A DNA stretch of 64,000 nucleotides from Chlamydoabsidia padenii (lineage: Eukaryota > Mucoromycota > Mucoromycetes > Mucorales > Cunninghamellaceae). Below are positions 20,825 to 30,762 of this stretch, piece by piece. Numbering within the stretch: position 1 is the stretch's first letter; every line of letters starts with the position of its first letter. The DNA lies in assembly GCA_025330725.1 (NCBI GenBank), contig JAIWND010000010.1:496001-560000 (forward strand), written 5' to 3'. The notes under the pieces are model-generated. The model saw only the letters and a list, made by a program, of their open reading frames with translations. It had not been told where the DNA came from and ran no database searches. A program made the translations under genes and the position numbers.

Positions 20825-22727
20825 ATGTTATACCGTCTAATTTGCACAATACTATGTCTCCTAATCTTTTACTTTTTTATTGTCCCTGATTTACCTTTGG
20901 ACTGGCTCTCCAGGTTAGCATCCGACTTTCCTACAAATTATGGAACATCCACCAAGGAAGGCGTGACATGTGAAAACCGGCTTAAAGTAAGTACAAAACA
21001 GCAACTATATACTAACAGAACTAAAAAAAAAAAAACTTTTTATCATGTTACTTTTGATAGTATTCTGGTCAAGCCTTTTTTTCTGATATGAAGGACAACT
21101 ACCTTTATCTCTTTTACCCTTCTCATAACAAGGCTTCAGACGATCCTCTCATTCTCTGGCTTAATGGTGGACCTGGTTGTCATTCCATGAAGGGAGCTCT
21201 CGCTAGTATAGGGTAAGTATTATCTTTATGACTTGATTGATATTAATTGCTTTTTTTTGTCATATAGTCCTTGTCTTCTCACGCCTGACGGAAACAACAC
21301 TCTACCAAACCCTTATACTTGGAATGAATACGCCAGTCTTCTTTTTCTAGATCAGATAAAAGTAATAGATCAAGTATAAAAAAAAGGGGGGTGGAAACGC
21401 GCATATGACTGACCAAACGTATTATTAGGCTATAGGAACAGGATCCGGCGACGATAATTCGACATCAGTAACACCTTCTTTGGCTGCCAAGCAAATCTAT
21501 TTGATTCTTCAAAAGTATCGACCCAAATCACTTGTCATTGCCGGGGAGTCTCACGGTAAGAACACAGGCACACAAGGCAAACCTCTTTTTGACTCACTTT
21601 CTTTTTTTTTGGGGGGGGGGAATTACTGATCTAGCTGGAATATACCTTGCTGCCTTATCAGATCTAGTTCTTCGACAAAATAGGTTGATTGAAAGAGGAA
21701 TACGAAAAGGCACACATCTTCCTTTGAAATCAATTATTATTGGTAATGCTTGGACTGGACCACAAACTTTACTGACGAACCATCATACCTTTGAATGTGA
21801 TAAAGACAGTAAAGGTAGGTAAGTAAGAATAAATAAAAATCCAAAGATTGAAACAGGAGTAAACTAACAAGACTTGTTTCCATACTGACACACCTTTTTT
21901 TGACAAGGACAGATGTGACAAGATGGAATCATCATCATATAGTCAATCCTTGATGGCACCCTCTCAATCAAAATGGATATCTATTCCTTCCGGGATATAT
22001 TGCGAACATACTCCATTGGATCCGTATGTCGCCAAAGATAATGTTAAAAGGTGTCCGCATGAAAAATACATCTACGCCATCGAGCAGAGTTTGGAGCCTA
22101 ATGCAAACAATCAAGATCCGTAAGTTTAGATACAAAGAAGGCCTCATTGGATTAAGTAACCAACTTATATATGTATCCTTTAGTCTTACCGATTACTCAC
22201 CTTCCATTGTCCGTGCTTTACATCAAGGTATTGCTGTTTTGATATATACTGGTGAGTTCTCCTAAAAGAAGGCCAAAGCGTATCATTCTGATTCTAACCC
22301 TCTTTTTTTTTTTTGTGGGGAAACCTAAAGGGGATAAACATTGGTAAGTAACAATGGGAATTCTACCTGACATGTTATTGGTGACTCATCCTTTTATTTT
22401 ATAACGAAAACTCGGGATCCAATCAAGGCGCAGAAACAAGGCTTGGGCTTTGGCTATGAACTGGAATGGAAAACAGGAATTCAATACGGTCAAGGATGAA
22501 GAAGTGTATACTCACGGCATGGAAATCCCAACTGGTCAAGCTCGCTCTTTCGACAAGTTGACTTTTCTTCATGTTTTCGATGCTGGAAAAACGGTAATTT
22601 AAATCAAAAGAAAAAGGAACGCATGATACTAACCATTCTGATTCATTTCTTCTGATAGGCAATATCTGATCAACCAGTGGTCTTTAAAGACTTTATCATG
22701 GAGAAATGGCTAAAGGACTTTGTATAG
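20825..22727 (+). CDS. Serine carboxypeptidase (S10)-like protein, catalytic triad disrupted
   Basis: Secretory-pathway relative of KEX1/CPY carboxypeptidases. Ten exons (20825-20986, 21061-21212, 21268-21361, 21429-21555, 21635-21818, 21913-22119, 22184-22251, 22331-22343, 22428-22593, 22659-22727) give 413 aa. It starts with a strong hydrophobic signal (MLYRLICTILCLLIFYFF). The family core is clear: LILWLNGGPGCHSMKGALAS, LVIAGESHAGIYLAAL with the nucleophile Ser (about 176), and NKAWALAMNWNGKQEF near the C-terminus. The triad is damaged. The GDXD Asp site reads GDKHW (about 332), with the usual CN loop missing. The conserved AGH reads FDAGKTAISDQP, so the catalytic His is Lys (about 388). 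Exon 8 is 13 nt, and if it is misplaced the GDKHW segment would change. Probably a pseudo-peptidase. A sequencing or splice-model error is the main alternative. Confidence 0.8.
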
Positions 22728-23394
22728 ATATAGTTGTAACTGTAGTTTTATGTTTAGCATCCCAATAAAATGATGATTTTACCCAATAGGATAAAATATT
22801 AGCCTCTCTGTCTCCTTTTTAAAACAATGAGTAATCTTCTCCATAATTAGAGGTCCCTACTGTCCCTACTTGTTACACACTGAACTTTTGCTGTTTACCA
22901 GGTATACCAATAGAAATCATCAACGTTTTGTTTTTGATGATTACATATCAAGCTGGATGAACAATAATGACCTGTCAATTGTAATCCGTAACGTGGCATG
23001 CATAATTACTTCGATCACTCAAAATTAAAACCCCGCTTTTTTCTTTTCCCTCGAGTTTCTCGAAAAAAAAACGAATGGGAAAGAGAAACCCTATTGATTG
23101 TGCCATTCGATCATGCCACCGAAACGAGGAATTTAAGGCTGTCAACGAATGGGAAAAAAATAAAGTGTGATATTTACCGAAAGGGACCAAAAAGTCGGGA
23201 GTTTAAGGAAGGATGAAAAAAGCGGGGAAAGTGAGTTTGATTGTTTTGTCGTTTATAGGCACATGGGTCTGTGGGGACAAGAGGATGAACGGGACGGGGC
23301 AAGTGAGTTCCATGTGATACAGGCGAAAAAAAAAAAAGTCAACTAAAAAGGTTTTACTTGGCTCTTTCTTTCTTTCTTTCTTTCTTTTTTCATC
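22728..23394. other. Intergenic region S10-like to WRKY-like gene
   Basis: 667 bp. It contains a GGCATGCAT word (22995-23003), a TTAAAACCCCGC box variant (23025-23036), an A tract near 23326-23337 and a (TTTC)n run ending just before the WRKY-like ATG. No gene seen. Confidence 0.5.
23025..23036 (-). promoter_or_regulatory. TTAAAACCCCGC box variant upstream of the WRKY-like gene
   Basis: Complement reads GCGGGGTTTTAA, matching the recurrent box, 359 bp upstream of the ATG. A GGCATGCAT word lies 22 bp before it. Confidence 0.4.
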
Positions 23395-24296
23395 ATGAGC
23401 AATAAGAAGGCTGATGCCCCACAGAAAAAACGACGACTATCATCATCACATCACTCTACCAGTAGTAATGACAATATCGAACGGTCTCCACGATTTAACC
23501 TTAATAAGGTGATAAATCAATTTGGGAGTAATATGGAATTGATGGAATTGATCCTTACAAGTAAAGTAGAAGAAGATCGTCGACGGACAGAGGAAGCTAA
23601 ACTGAAATCAAAACAACTGGACTACTTTGTATATCTAAAGAAAGACGAGTCTCAGTTGCTACTACCACTCGATCCATCAAGTTTATTCTCCGACAGGTTG
23701 ACACCCGATACCCTCAAACACGACCCTTTTTTGGAATCCTCAGGGCGAAAATTTCAACCGCTGCTAACAAACAAACTACCCTCGATTGAATCCCTTGATC
23801 GCATGAACGGTTCGTCTTTTATTTTCACACCATCATCTACGCCATTTGTATCGACATCCGATAAAGCGACTGGCCATCACATTGCCAATCAGTCTCTCTT
23901 TCCAGAAAGGAGTCCAAAACTACCACTACCACAAGAAAGTCCACCAAGCCGAGCTTTAAAACGCCGCCGCCGAGAAATGCAAAGTATCACGATGATCATT
24001 GAAACAAAAGAATATCCTTACATTGACAATTATCATTGGAAAAACAATGGGAATACGGTGCATAAGAAATCAGGTCAGCGAAGTGCCTATTACAAATGCG
24101 CAAATTCAGACAAGGTAAGAAAAGATGTTCTTTTCATGGAATGGAGTTCTCATCTTTTTTTTGGGGGGGATAATAGGGTTGTAATGTTAATAAAACTGTA
24201 ACATTCAAAGAGCATGGGGAATACTTGATCAAGTACCGAGGTAAACATCTCGAGGAATGTTCGACTGTTGACCAAAACGCTCCAGGTCCCTCTTAA
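23395..24296 (+). CDS. WRKY/FLYWCH-superfamily zinc finger protein
   Basis: Putative DNA-binding regulator of the WRKY-GCM1/FLYWCH zinc finger superfamily. Exons 23395-24114 and 24177-24296 give 279 aa. The N-terminus has a basic patch (KKKADAPQ-like, with QKKRRLS) and Ser-rich sequence. A Lys/Arg cluster (RALKRRRREM, about residue 190) may be a nuclear signal. The C-terminal 70 residues hold the domain: YPYIDNYHWKNNGNTVHKK, then SAYYKCANSDKGCNVNKTV, then YLIKYRGKHLEEC. This gives a strand with W-K-N-N-G in the WRKYG position, Cys-X6-Cys and a final His-X3-Cys. The intron sits between the two Cys codons. The protein ends soon after the finger. Targets are unknown. It could also be a domesticated relic of a MULE-type transposase finger, since no transposase core is present. 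Confidence 0.75.
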
Positions 24297-24400
24297 ACCT
24301 TTTTCTCTTTCATTTCAGTCATACAATAAAGCATACTTTTTTTTTTTTCATCGTGTAGATCAAAATCCTAAAAAGCGGGCTCTGAATGAACTTTTTTTTT

Positions 24401-24422
24401 TTGCATGAATAGCGGGATTTAA
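24401..24422 (+). promoter_or_regulatory. Composite element: TTGCATGAAT plus GCGGGATTTAA
   Basis: TTGCATGAAT (24401-24410) followed one base later by GCGGGATTTAA (24412-24422). On the other strand this is the same order and near-same spacing as at 6951-6975 and 52746-52770. Confidence 0.6.
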
Positions 24423-24445
24423 GCATTTTAGTCCATTAGTAATTT

Positions 24446-24457
24446 TTCAAATGCCGC
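24446..24457 (-). promoter_or_regulatory. TTCAAATGCCGC box facing the composite element
   Basis: One mismatch from the consensus complement, 24 bp from the composite element and in the opposite direction, so the two form a loose inverted pair. Confidence 0.45.
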
Positions 24458-24621
24458 GGATGAAAATATTCACACGTAAGAAAAAGGCGGAATGAGTTTT
24501 TCCGTCCCTTTCTTTCCTTCTCATCCTTTTTTACGACGCCGAAACAAACTTACCCTCTTGATATACGGACACTTACTCTGAAAACATTAGCGACTAGCAT
24601 TCCTGACAATTGAATAGCAAA

Positions 24622-25066
24622 ATGGCGACTACGATCACCACACATGACTTGAGACTTGTTTTTAACATTCTTGGAATAGGAACAGCATAACATGACTAGG
24701 ATAATAAAATGGCATATTAGCAATTAAACAAGTCATCCTTGACCAATACATGTCAACACTTTTAATACACAACAAATAAAACCAACAAGAATGCCACCAA
24801 ATCTATCAGGGAAGGTACCAAGGATCTTGTAACTGATTTGCGAAAAGGAAGAAACACCATTGTCGACAAGTAAAGAAAAAAAATAACAACTTGATTGGGT
24901 TGGAATACTGACTGTGGCGGGCCCCGCTACTTTTTTTTTTTTTTTCCTTCTGTTAGATATAATACATATGGGGAACTGCTCTTAAAAGGATATATATGGG
25001 ATTCCTTGACACTTGGCGACCAGGGGTATGCAGATCTATTTGATGACCTCTCTCTCTCCTAGACGA
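24622..25066 (+). pseudogene. Possible small spliced gene or gene relic, unknown function
   Basis: Not recognised. An ATG at 24622 opens MATTITTHDLRL, 165 bp after a pair of recurrent boxes. A protein-like segment at 24790-24869 reads NATKSIREGTKDLVTDLRK and runs to TIVDK. After a GTAAAG donor and a CTGTTAG acceptor (24956) it continues in frame as YNTYGELLLKGYIWDSLTL, then GDQGYADLFDDLSLS and a stop at 25064-25066. A further protein-like stretch (HSEQLDMFPSPSFGDDGGN) follows in another frame up to 25135. The link from 24657 to 24790 would use a poor donor (GTTTTT). The mixture of good coding texture with one poor splice site and a frame break suggests either a mis-modelled small gene or a decaying one. 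The strand is also not certain, since an antisense exon reading exists at about 24594-24697. Confidence 0.3.
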
Positions 25067-25851
25067 TCATTCCGAACAACTGGATATGTTCCCCTCTCCC
25101 TCTTTTGGTGATGATGGTGGGAATACCTTTGGATGATCACTTGGGCTTACTAGTACAGACCTAGTTTATCATCTGATGTTTTATATTTTACCTTTTTACA
25201 CATTACAAATCAATAAAGAAATCTTAATTGTATTAGAAATGACGGTCTTACTAGATAATATGGTATGAATACTGCTATCATATGGTTTATCAATTGAATG
25301 ATAGGCTTCTGTGTGTGCTCTCCAAAAATCAGGTGACCCCCGCCTGTATAAATTACTCACTCACTCTCCCCCAACTACATTGTATATAGATCTATATTCG
25401 TACCACCAAGTCTAAAAAACCTTGGCTGTTATAGTGAAAGTGACAACTATATTTTCGGCCCCCGCATTTTAGTGTCCCCACGCTTTTTGATTGCCACCTT
25501 TGGAGTTCGAAAATGCTTTTGGGGGAGTACATTCATTTTCTGTATCTCTTCCCCCCTTTCTACGATCGATTCATGCTCAGTAGGAAAAAAAAAAAAAAAA
25601 AAAACTTTTTCGAAACTAAATAAACACCCAAGTTTAAAAAAGTGTCATTTTGTTACATTCAGGAACCATCCTTGTCATTTTTTGGTATAGGCTTAAAATG
25701 ATGGATCATCTTACATCTATGATGAAACAGCATCAAGATGATGTCTCGTGGTTGTTGTTTTCTGTAAACTTTCATCTACATTGCATAAAATGATCTCTCA
25801 AGTCAAAAGATCTATGCCATCATAGAAGGAGAAAAAAAGGGGGGGGAGGTG

Positions 25852-25863
25852 GCGGGGTTTGAA
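25852..25863 (+). promoter_or_regulatory. GCGGGGTTTGAA box
   Basis: Consensus copy 253 bp upstream of the small orphan protein start. Confidence 0.5.
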
Positions 25864-25888
25864 CGTCCTTTTATGGTATGGTAATTTC

Positions 25889-25914
25889 GCATGAATTGCC
25901 GGGATCTTTAAATG
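25889..25914 (+). promoter_or_regulatory. Composite element variant: GCATGAATT plus CCGGGATCTTTAAATG
   Basis: Same order as the element at 24401-24422, with a 2-bp insertion in the box (GGGATCTTTAAA). It lies 26 bp after another box and about 200 bp upstream of the small orphan gene. Confidence 0.45.
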
Positions 25915-26115
25915 CCCTTGGTACCCGAGTCTGCGATAGACCAATTAAGGTAACAAGTAGGACAGTAAATGTCATTGTATGAAAAACATATAAATTGGAC
26001 CCATCTTGATCCATGTTTTCCTTTTTTTCTTTATCAAAAAACAACAACCATTATTTTCTTCCTTCTCATAACTCACTCTTTCCCTCTTTTATTACTTTGC
26101 ATATCAATCTCTATT

Positions 26116-26391
26116 ATGACTTCCTTTATGTCTGGCTTCCTCAAACGTTGTAAACGATCCGTCGTTCCTGTTCAAGATGACACCTGTAATGTGACAAGAA
26201 TACCTACCAATAGCACCACAAGCAGTTGCAGCAGTTATAACGATCCTTACCGAGCCTTTGGCAAACATTCTAATGATCCTATGCGAATCTCTGAACGCCC
26301 TGACATGGTTGGTCAATTCCACGATCCTATGAGTATTGGCAAAAAGCATTCCTCTTGCGTTGGTCATGATGTGACTTATACTGGAGCATAG
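26116..26391 (+). CDS. Small orphan protein with a threefold internal repeat
   Basis: Single-exon frame of 91 aa, not recognised. The ATG at 26116 follows a pyrimidine-rich leader and two recurrent boxes, which supports a real gene. The in-frame upstream part of the open frame (from 25969) is poor coding sequence and is left out. The N-terminus is basic (MTSFMSGFLKRCKRS). The second half has three similar units, NDPYRAFGKHS, NDPMRISERPD and HDPMSIGKKHS, spaced about 14-20 residues apart. No signal peptide or membrane segment is seen. Small proteins with (N/H)DP(M/Y) repeats of this sort are not a family I can name. Function is unknown. Confidence 0.55.
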   Translation: MTSFMSGFLKRCKRSVVPVQDDTCNVTRIPTNSTTSSCSSYNDPYRAFGKHSNDPMRISERPDMVGQFHDPMSIGKKHSSCVGHDVTYTGA

Positions 26392-26552
26392 ATTTACCCT
26401 TTTGGATACCCCTTTTTTCCTTGTACATATTTATTACCTCGTCCCTTCCATCCACTGTATATTTTACACCCCGCCATACATCGATTCAAATCCCTATTGA
26501 TCTCTTCTATAGTTACTCTCTCTATGAATAAGACTTTTTTTTTATCCTATCA

Positions 26553-26587
26553 TAATCACAATCATTTATTATAAATGATTGTGATTA
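26553..26587. repeat. 35-bp near-perfect palindrome
   Basis: The arms are 17 bp (TAATCACAATCATTTAT and its exact complement) around a single central T. It lies 160 bp after the stop codon of the small orphan gene. As RNA it would form an AU-rich hairpin, as DNA a possible cruciform. Confidence 0.9.
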
Positions 26588-27023
26588 AGAAAAAAATCAA
26601 TCTACAACATCGGGCGAGTATAATCAGCAAAGGGGGGAAAAGGGATTTGACAGGTGAGTGAAATTGAAACAGCGATCTTTTTTTTTTTTTTTTTTTTTTT
26701 TGAAGAGAGAAAGCGACTCAAACAGGCAATATACTCGTTCCTTACTTGAAAAATATACCCAGATAATGATTCCAGTGTGTGTGCATGCGAAGTGTTATTG
26801 TATTCCTATTTTTTATTTCACCAGGCACGTGTTCATTCAGATAACGTACTTTCAAGTCAGTGAGCATTGCGGTCAAACGTCGTTCAATTGATTTCGACAA
26901 GCTGTTTATGGTTAATAATAAGAGAAAAAAAATGACATTGATAGGTTTTTCTTCACAAGTGGCACTCATTAGTTTGCCCAAGTTACATCCATCAAGGCTG
27001 CTTATGGAGGATGCCGAATTTAT

Positions 27024-27034
27024 CGGGATTTGAA
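27024..27034 (+). promoter_or_regulatory. CGGGATTTGAA box upstream of SPP1
   Basis: Exact core match 127 bp upstream of the SPP1 start codon. Confidence 0.55.
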
Positions 27035-27054
27035 ATGAAGGTGCATTTCACAAA

Positions 27055-27066
27055 GCGGGGATTTTA
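27055..27066 (+). promoter_or_regulatory. GCGGGGATTTTA box variant upstream of SPP1
   Basis: Second copy in the same promoter with one extra G, 96 bp upstream of the start codon. Confidence 0.4.
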
Positions 27067-27150
27067 TTGTTTTTGTTTTCTTGTTTTTCTTTCCCTTTTT
27101 ACATACTTTTTACACACATACATACATACATACATACATACAACATATTC

Positions 27151-29183
27151 ATGGCGAACACACAAATAAAACAAGCATCATACAAACAACAGCAACTTAC
27201 ATATTCTCCTCCACAGCAAACAACAGAAGAATCTCATGAACCTTCTATTCCACTTCAAGTACCTACACTGACTCCGCCTCATTCTTCAAACACCACACAG
27301 CACCACAAACAACAATACGGCCAACCACATTCTCCTACCAACTCTGTAGAAAATGCTTATTGTATTGATTTAACCAAACAAACAGCACCAAAACAATCTC
27401 CGTCAACTTTATTGGATACAGCAACATTAGTATACAAACCCGCCAGCCAATGTTTACCACCAAGAAAACGAATACAACCCTTGAAAAAGCAGTTCACCAA
27501 ACCCAACTTGTCTTCTCCTGTTATACCACTCTCACAACCAATCACCATGGAAGCAGTTGAACCAACCAATACTGGTGTATGGACATATCAAGAATCACCT
27601 TCCTCTTCGACAAGAACATCCACAGCAATACAGGTCGACAGTAGATCACCTTCGCCACTTGTAGATATTGAAGACAACAGCGGCGAAACAACAGAAACGG
27701 ATGATGATGACTGGCAACAACGCAAAATATCAAGCACTAGTGAACCTATTCTTATGAAAGATGATGATGACGACCATCTTTTTACGCCAACGAAACATGC
27801 TATCATTATAAACAAACAGCAACAACAATCTTTGCCTACTCCTTCTCCCGACAGTACCTCTGCTTTGAAGAAACCTCAAAAGGCCAAGAAACCACTCAAG
27901 AAATCTTTAGATCCTTCTGCTCTTCAGGTAAAAGACTACTCAGCCCATATTCCCTATATAAAACACACACTAATATCACTTTATATGACCTGCTTTGTAA
28001 TAATAGTCACCATCACGTGGCCCTGATCGACAAGAGGCTACTCTATCATCACAGACAAAAGAAGAAAAGGTAAGTAGAAGCAAGTACTTAGTATAGCCCA
28101 ATCAACTCACTCCTCTCTCTCTCTCTCTCTTTAAACAGACTCAAAAAACCAAGAAGAAAAAGGGTCGTCTTCCAACTAAATCCTCTGATGAACTAGCTCC
28201 AACCAAGATTCGAAAAACAAGCAGTGGTCGGCCTTCCAGATCAAGAACGAAGAAAACCGGTGCGCTTTATTGTATTTGTCAAACTCCATATGATGTCCCT
28301 CGATTCATGATTGCTTGTGACCGATGTGATCAATGGTTTCATGGCGAATGTATTGGTATCAGTGAAAAAGAAGGAGAATTCATTGACTTATATTTTTGTG
28401 ATGTCTGTGGCAAAGGTAAAAAAAAAAAAAAAAAGAAGCCAATGTTATTGATTCGTACCTGTTAATGTATTTACGTTAGAAACTGGCAAGTCGACATCTT
28501 GGAAATCTAAATGTGGTAATCCTGCATGTACAAAACCATCACGCATCGGCACTCATCAAGGCTACTATTCAAAATATTGCTCACACGAATGTGGAATGCA
28601 AGTGGCACGTGCACGATTGGAATTAACGGAAATGAAACGACGCCAAACGGATGATACCACAGACAACAGTGTCCCTCAACTCACCATTGACAAACTCCGA
28701 CAATCTCGACTGTCATCTAATGCTGAAAAAGAAGATCAACATCGACTGGAACAACTCAAGAAAATGAAGCTTCGTGCTTTGGATGTGGTACAGATGATTG
28801 AACATAAACAACTCTTTTTGGAATTGACAGGACAACAAGCACAAAGATCGGACTGTTGTGGGTTTGATTCACGATTGGTATGGGACGACCCTCTTTGGAT
28901 CAAGGTACAAGCGGTAGTCACTATTGGTTCACGTATACTTCTTCAGTATGATGGATCACCACAAGAACAACAAGAACAATGTCAAGTCTTGCGAAAGGAT
29001 TGTCGCCAACATCAGCAGTGGCAAAAGATCTTGGATTTGGAAATGAAACAAGAACGCAAGGAACAACTCCAGGTTATCAAGATGCTCGAAAAGGAAAAAC
29101 AAGAAATCAAGAATCGAATGCGACAACGAAGAAATCAAGTGGACTTGGCTGATTCTCTAGGAAATGGAACCATTAGCTACTAG
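27151..29183 (+). CDS. SPP1: SPP1/CFP1-like PHD finger subunit of the Set1/COMPASS H3K4 methyltransferase
   Basis: Histone-reader subunit that guides Set1 complex activity at promoters. Exons 27151-27927, 28007-28069, 28139-28415 and 28480-29183 give 606 aa. The first 280 residues are disordered, rich in Gln, Ser, Thr and Pro, with acidic clusters. A Lys/Arg-rich AT-hook-like stretch (TKKKKGRLPTK, SSGRPSRSRTKK) leads into a PHD finger (LYCICQTPYDVPRFMIACD, QWFHGECIGIS, YFCDVCGK). Right after it is the second zinc module typical of Spp1/Cfp1 (CGNPACTKPSR, then YYSKYCSHECGMQVA). The C-terminal half is a coiled coil with Gln/Lys/Glu-rich helices and the Cys/His pair region of the family (SDCCGFDSRLVWDD). 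No CXXC domain is present, as in fungal Spp1 and unlike animal CFP1. Two recurrent boxes sit in the promoter. Confidence 0.88.
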
Positions 29184-29396
29184 TTACTTTTAATTCATGT
29201 AGATACACTACTTTTTTTATACCATTCTTGCTTTATCAGTAAATAAATAAATAAATAAATATACATAAATCATTCATCTAATATATACATAATTATGGTT
29301 TGTCTGTCCATTTTGTCATTATCCTGTAACTCCAAGTACTTTTCGAAACGTCGGTCTTAACACCATACAAAAAAGGTCGTGCTGTAGCCACGAGTC

Positions 29397-29408
29397 GCGG
29401 CGTTTGAA
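29397..29408 (+). promoter_or_regulatory. GCGGCGTTTGAA box variant in convergent region
   Basis: One mismatch from the consensus, about 215 bp after the SPP1 stop codon. Confidence 0.4.
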
Positions 29409-30449
29409 TAATATGGGGTTCCAACTTGGCACATGGAGATTAGGCTGGTGGTCATAGGCTTAGGTGTTGATGAGATAGTACTGGCAGTTATTCAACAATT
29501 AAAATTTGAATAATTGAGTCGTACATACCATCTCGCCAAGTTATTAGTATTGCCGAGGGAAATGAGCAGATGACATCATCTTATTTGCCCTGACTGAGAT
29601 CTGACATGGATATATAGGGGTTTTGCATGAAGTCCTTCATTAACATTGCTGATATTCAAAGAAGCAAATGGTTAACACCTAGATACATGCAAAAAAAGCA
29701 ATCAGTTTCAAAGGGATTTTTATTAGTAAAAAGATATAATCAAGTAAAGTCTACTATGTATAATAATAATCTATAGTCTACAGGAAGGTTAACAAGTAAT
29801 AGGGTGGCGAGGGGACATAATATGCAATTGATGTGGAGTCCGGTACATAGAGGCTACGGATTAAGTTGTCGATCACATCCATGGTACTGGTTCTTGACTA
29901 TTCGCGGCGGCACCGAATTAAAAGTGGGAGGGTTATTAATGTAAACCCGGATCCTTCTGTTGTTATAAAACCCAGGTATCAATAACTAGCTCCAGATCTG
30001 GTCAGTTGTGTGGACTTGTGCTGCTACTGTATCCCTTACATCAATCATGGATTCAGTTCACTGTGTCAAAAAAAAGAAGATAGTAGTGCCCCCTATTATT
30101 TTTTTGTTGGTGTTTTACCTTGGTCATCATAACACACACACACACAACTACTAAAGAGATCGTTCTCTCGATGTTAATTCCCGCTGTGTCGACTATTTAG
30201 TTATTGGTCCTTGATCCCACCATAGTACCATCATTGTTTAAAATCGCGCAGAACTCAAGTCTGTTTATATCCCCAATATAACAAAGAAGAGTACTGTTTA
30301 AAATAACCTAAATGGCAGTCGAATGTCAAGTTACAGGTTTGTGAATTGAAAAGCGGAAGAAAGGAAGGTAAAAAAGTGTCCCCCCCCCCTTTTTCAAGTA
30401 AAAAAAAAAAGTTGCAGAATGAAAAATTGACACACAAGACAAAATTAAT

Positions 30450-30461
30450 TTCAAAGCCCGC
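30450..30461 (-). promoter_or_regulatory. TTCAAAGCCCGC box
   Basis: One mismatch from the consensus complement. Faces away from the methyltransferase 3' end. Confidence 0.4.
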
Positions 30462-30653
30462 TTACTCTCGCCTGGAATCTTAAGAGAGCTCTACTGTCTT
30501 AATGAGCAAGTGATGCTAATGACAAAAGTGACCATGAGCATTCCTTAGTCTATTTACAACAAAGTTTACATAATGGCCATTGTACCAAGTCCCTTGTATG
30601 GAGCAGTATAGCCTCAAGATCGTTTTACCCTGACTTTTGTAAAGAAAAAAAAT

Positions 30654-30664
30654 CGGGATTTGAA
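30654..30664 (+). promoter_or_regulatory. CGGGATTTGAA box in convergent region
   Basis: Exact core match about 100 bp beyond the 3' end of the methyltransferase gene. Confidence 0.5.
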
Positions 30665-30762
30665 CATTCCCAAAGTGCAACAGTGTTGGGTTTTAATTGA
30701 AAGGTTAATTGTAGTGGAAAAAAGTATCTTGAGAGTATATTAGTAATCAAGTAGCTTGTAAA

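Larger units (their letters stand above)
24297..26115. other. Gene-poor region with paired boxes and a possible small gene
   Basis: 1.8 kb without a secure gene. It holds the inverted composite element (24401-24422), a facing TTCAAATGCCGC box (24446-24457), a possible spliced small gene or relic (24622-25066), an A tract near 25585-25603, and boxes at 25852-25863 and 25889-25914 upstream of the small orphan gene at 26116. Confidence 0.5.
26392..27150. other. Intergenic region with palindrome, orphan gene to SPP1
   Basis: 759 bp holding a 35-bp palindrome (26553-26587), a T tract (about 26679-26701), two recurrent boxes (27024-27034, 27055-27066) and a (CATA)n run at 27118-27143 in the SPP1 leader. 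No gene seen. Confidence 0.55.
29184..30762. other. Convergent intergenic region with several boxes
   Basis: 1.58 kb between the 3' ends of SPP1 and the methyltransferase gene. It has recurrent boxes at 29397-29408, 30450-30461 and 30654-30664, a TTGCATGAA word at 29633-29641, (AAAT)n near 29238-29262, and homopolymer runs. No convincing reading frame. The boxes suggest an unannotated transcript. Confidence 0.5.

Noticed and set aside
24594..24697. Antisense exon with good splice signals at the possible small gene
   Set aside because: Open on the minus strand with a CCTAG acceptor and a GTAAGT donor, but no matching neighbouring exons were found. The plus-strand reading is more protein-like. 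Kept only as an alternative.
29184..30762. Possible tRNA or structured RNA in the convergent gap
   Set aside because: No cloverleaf, A/B box pair or snoRNA box pattern could be found by eye.
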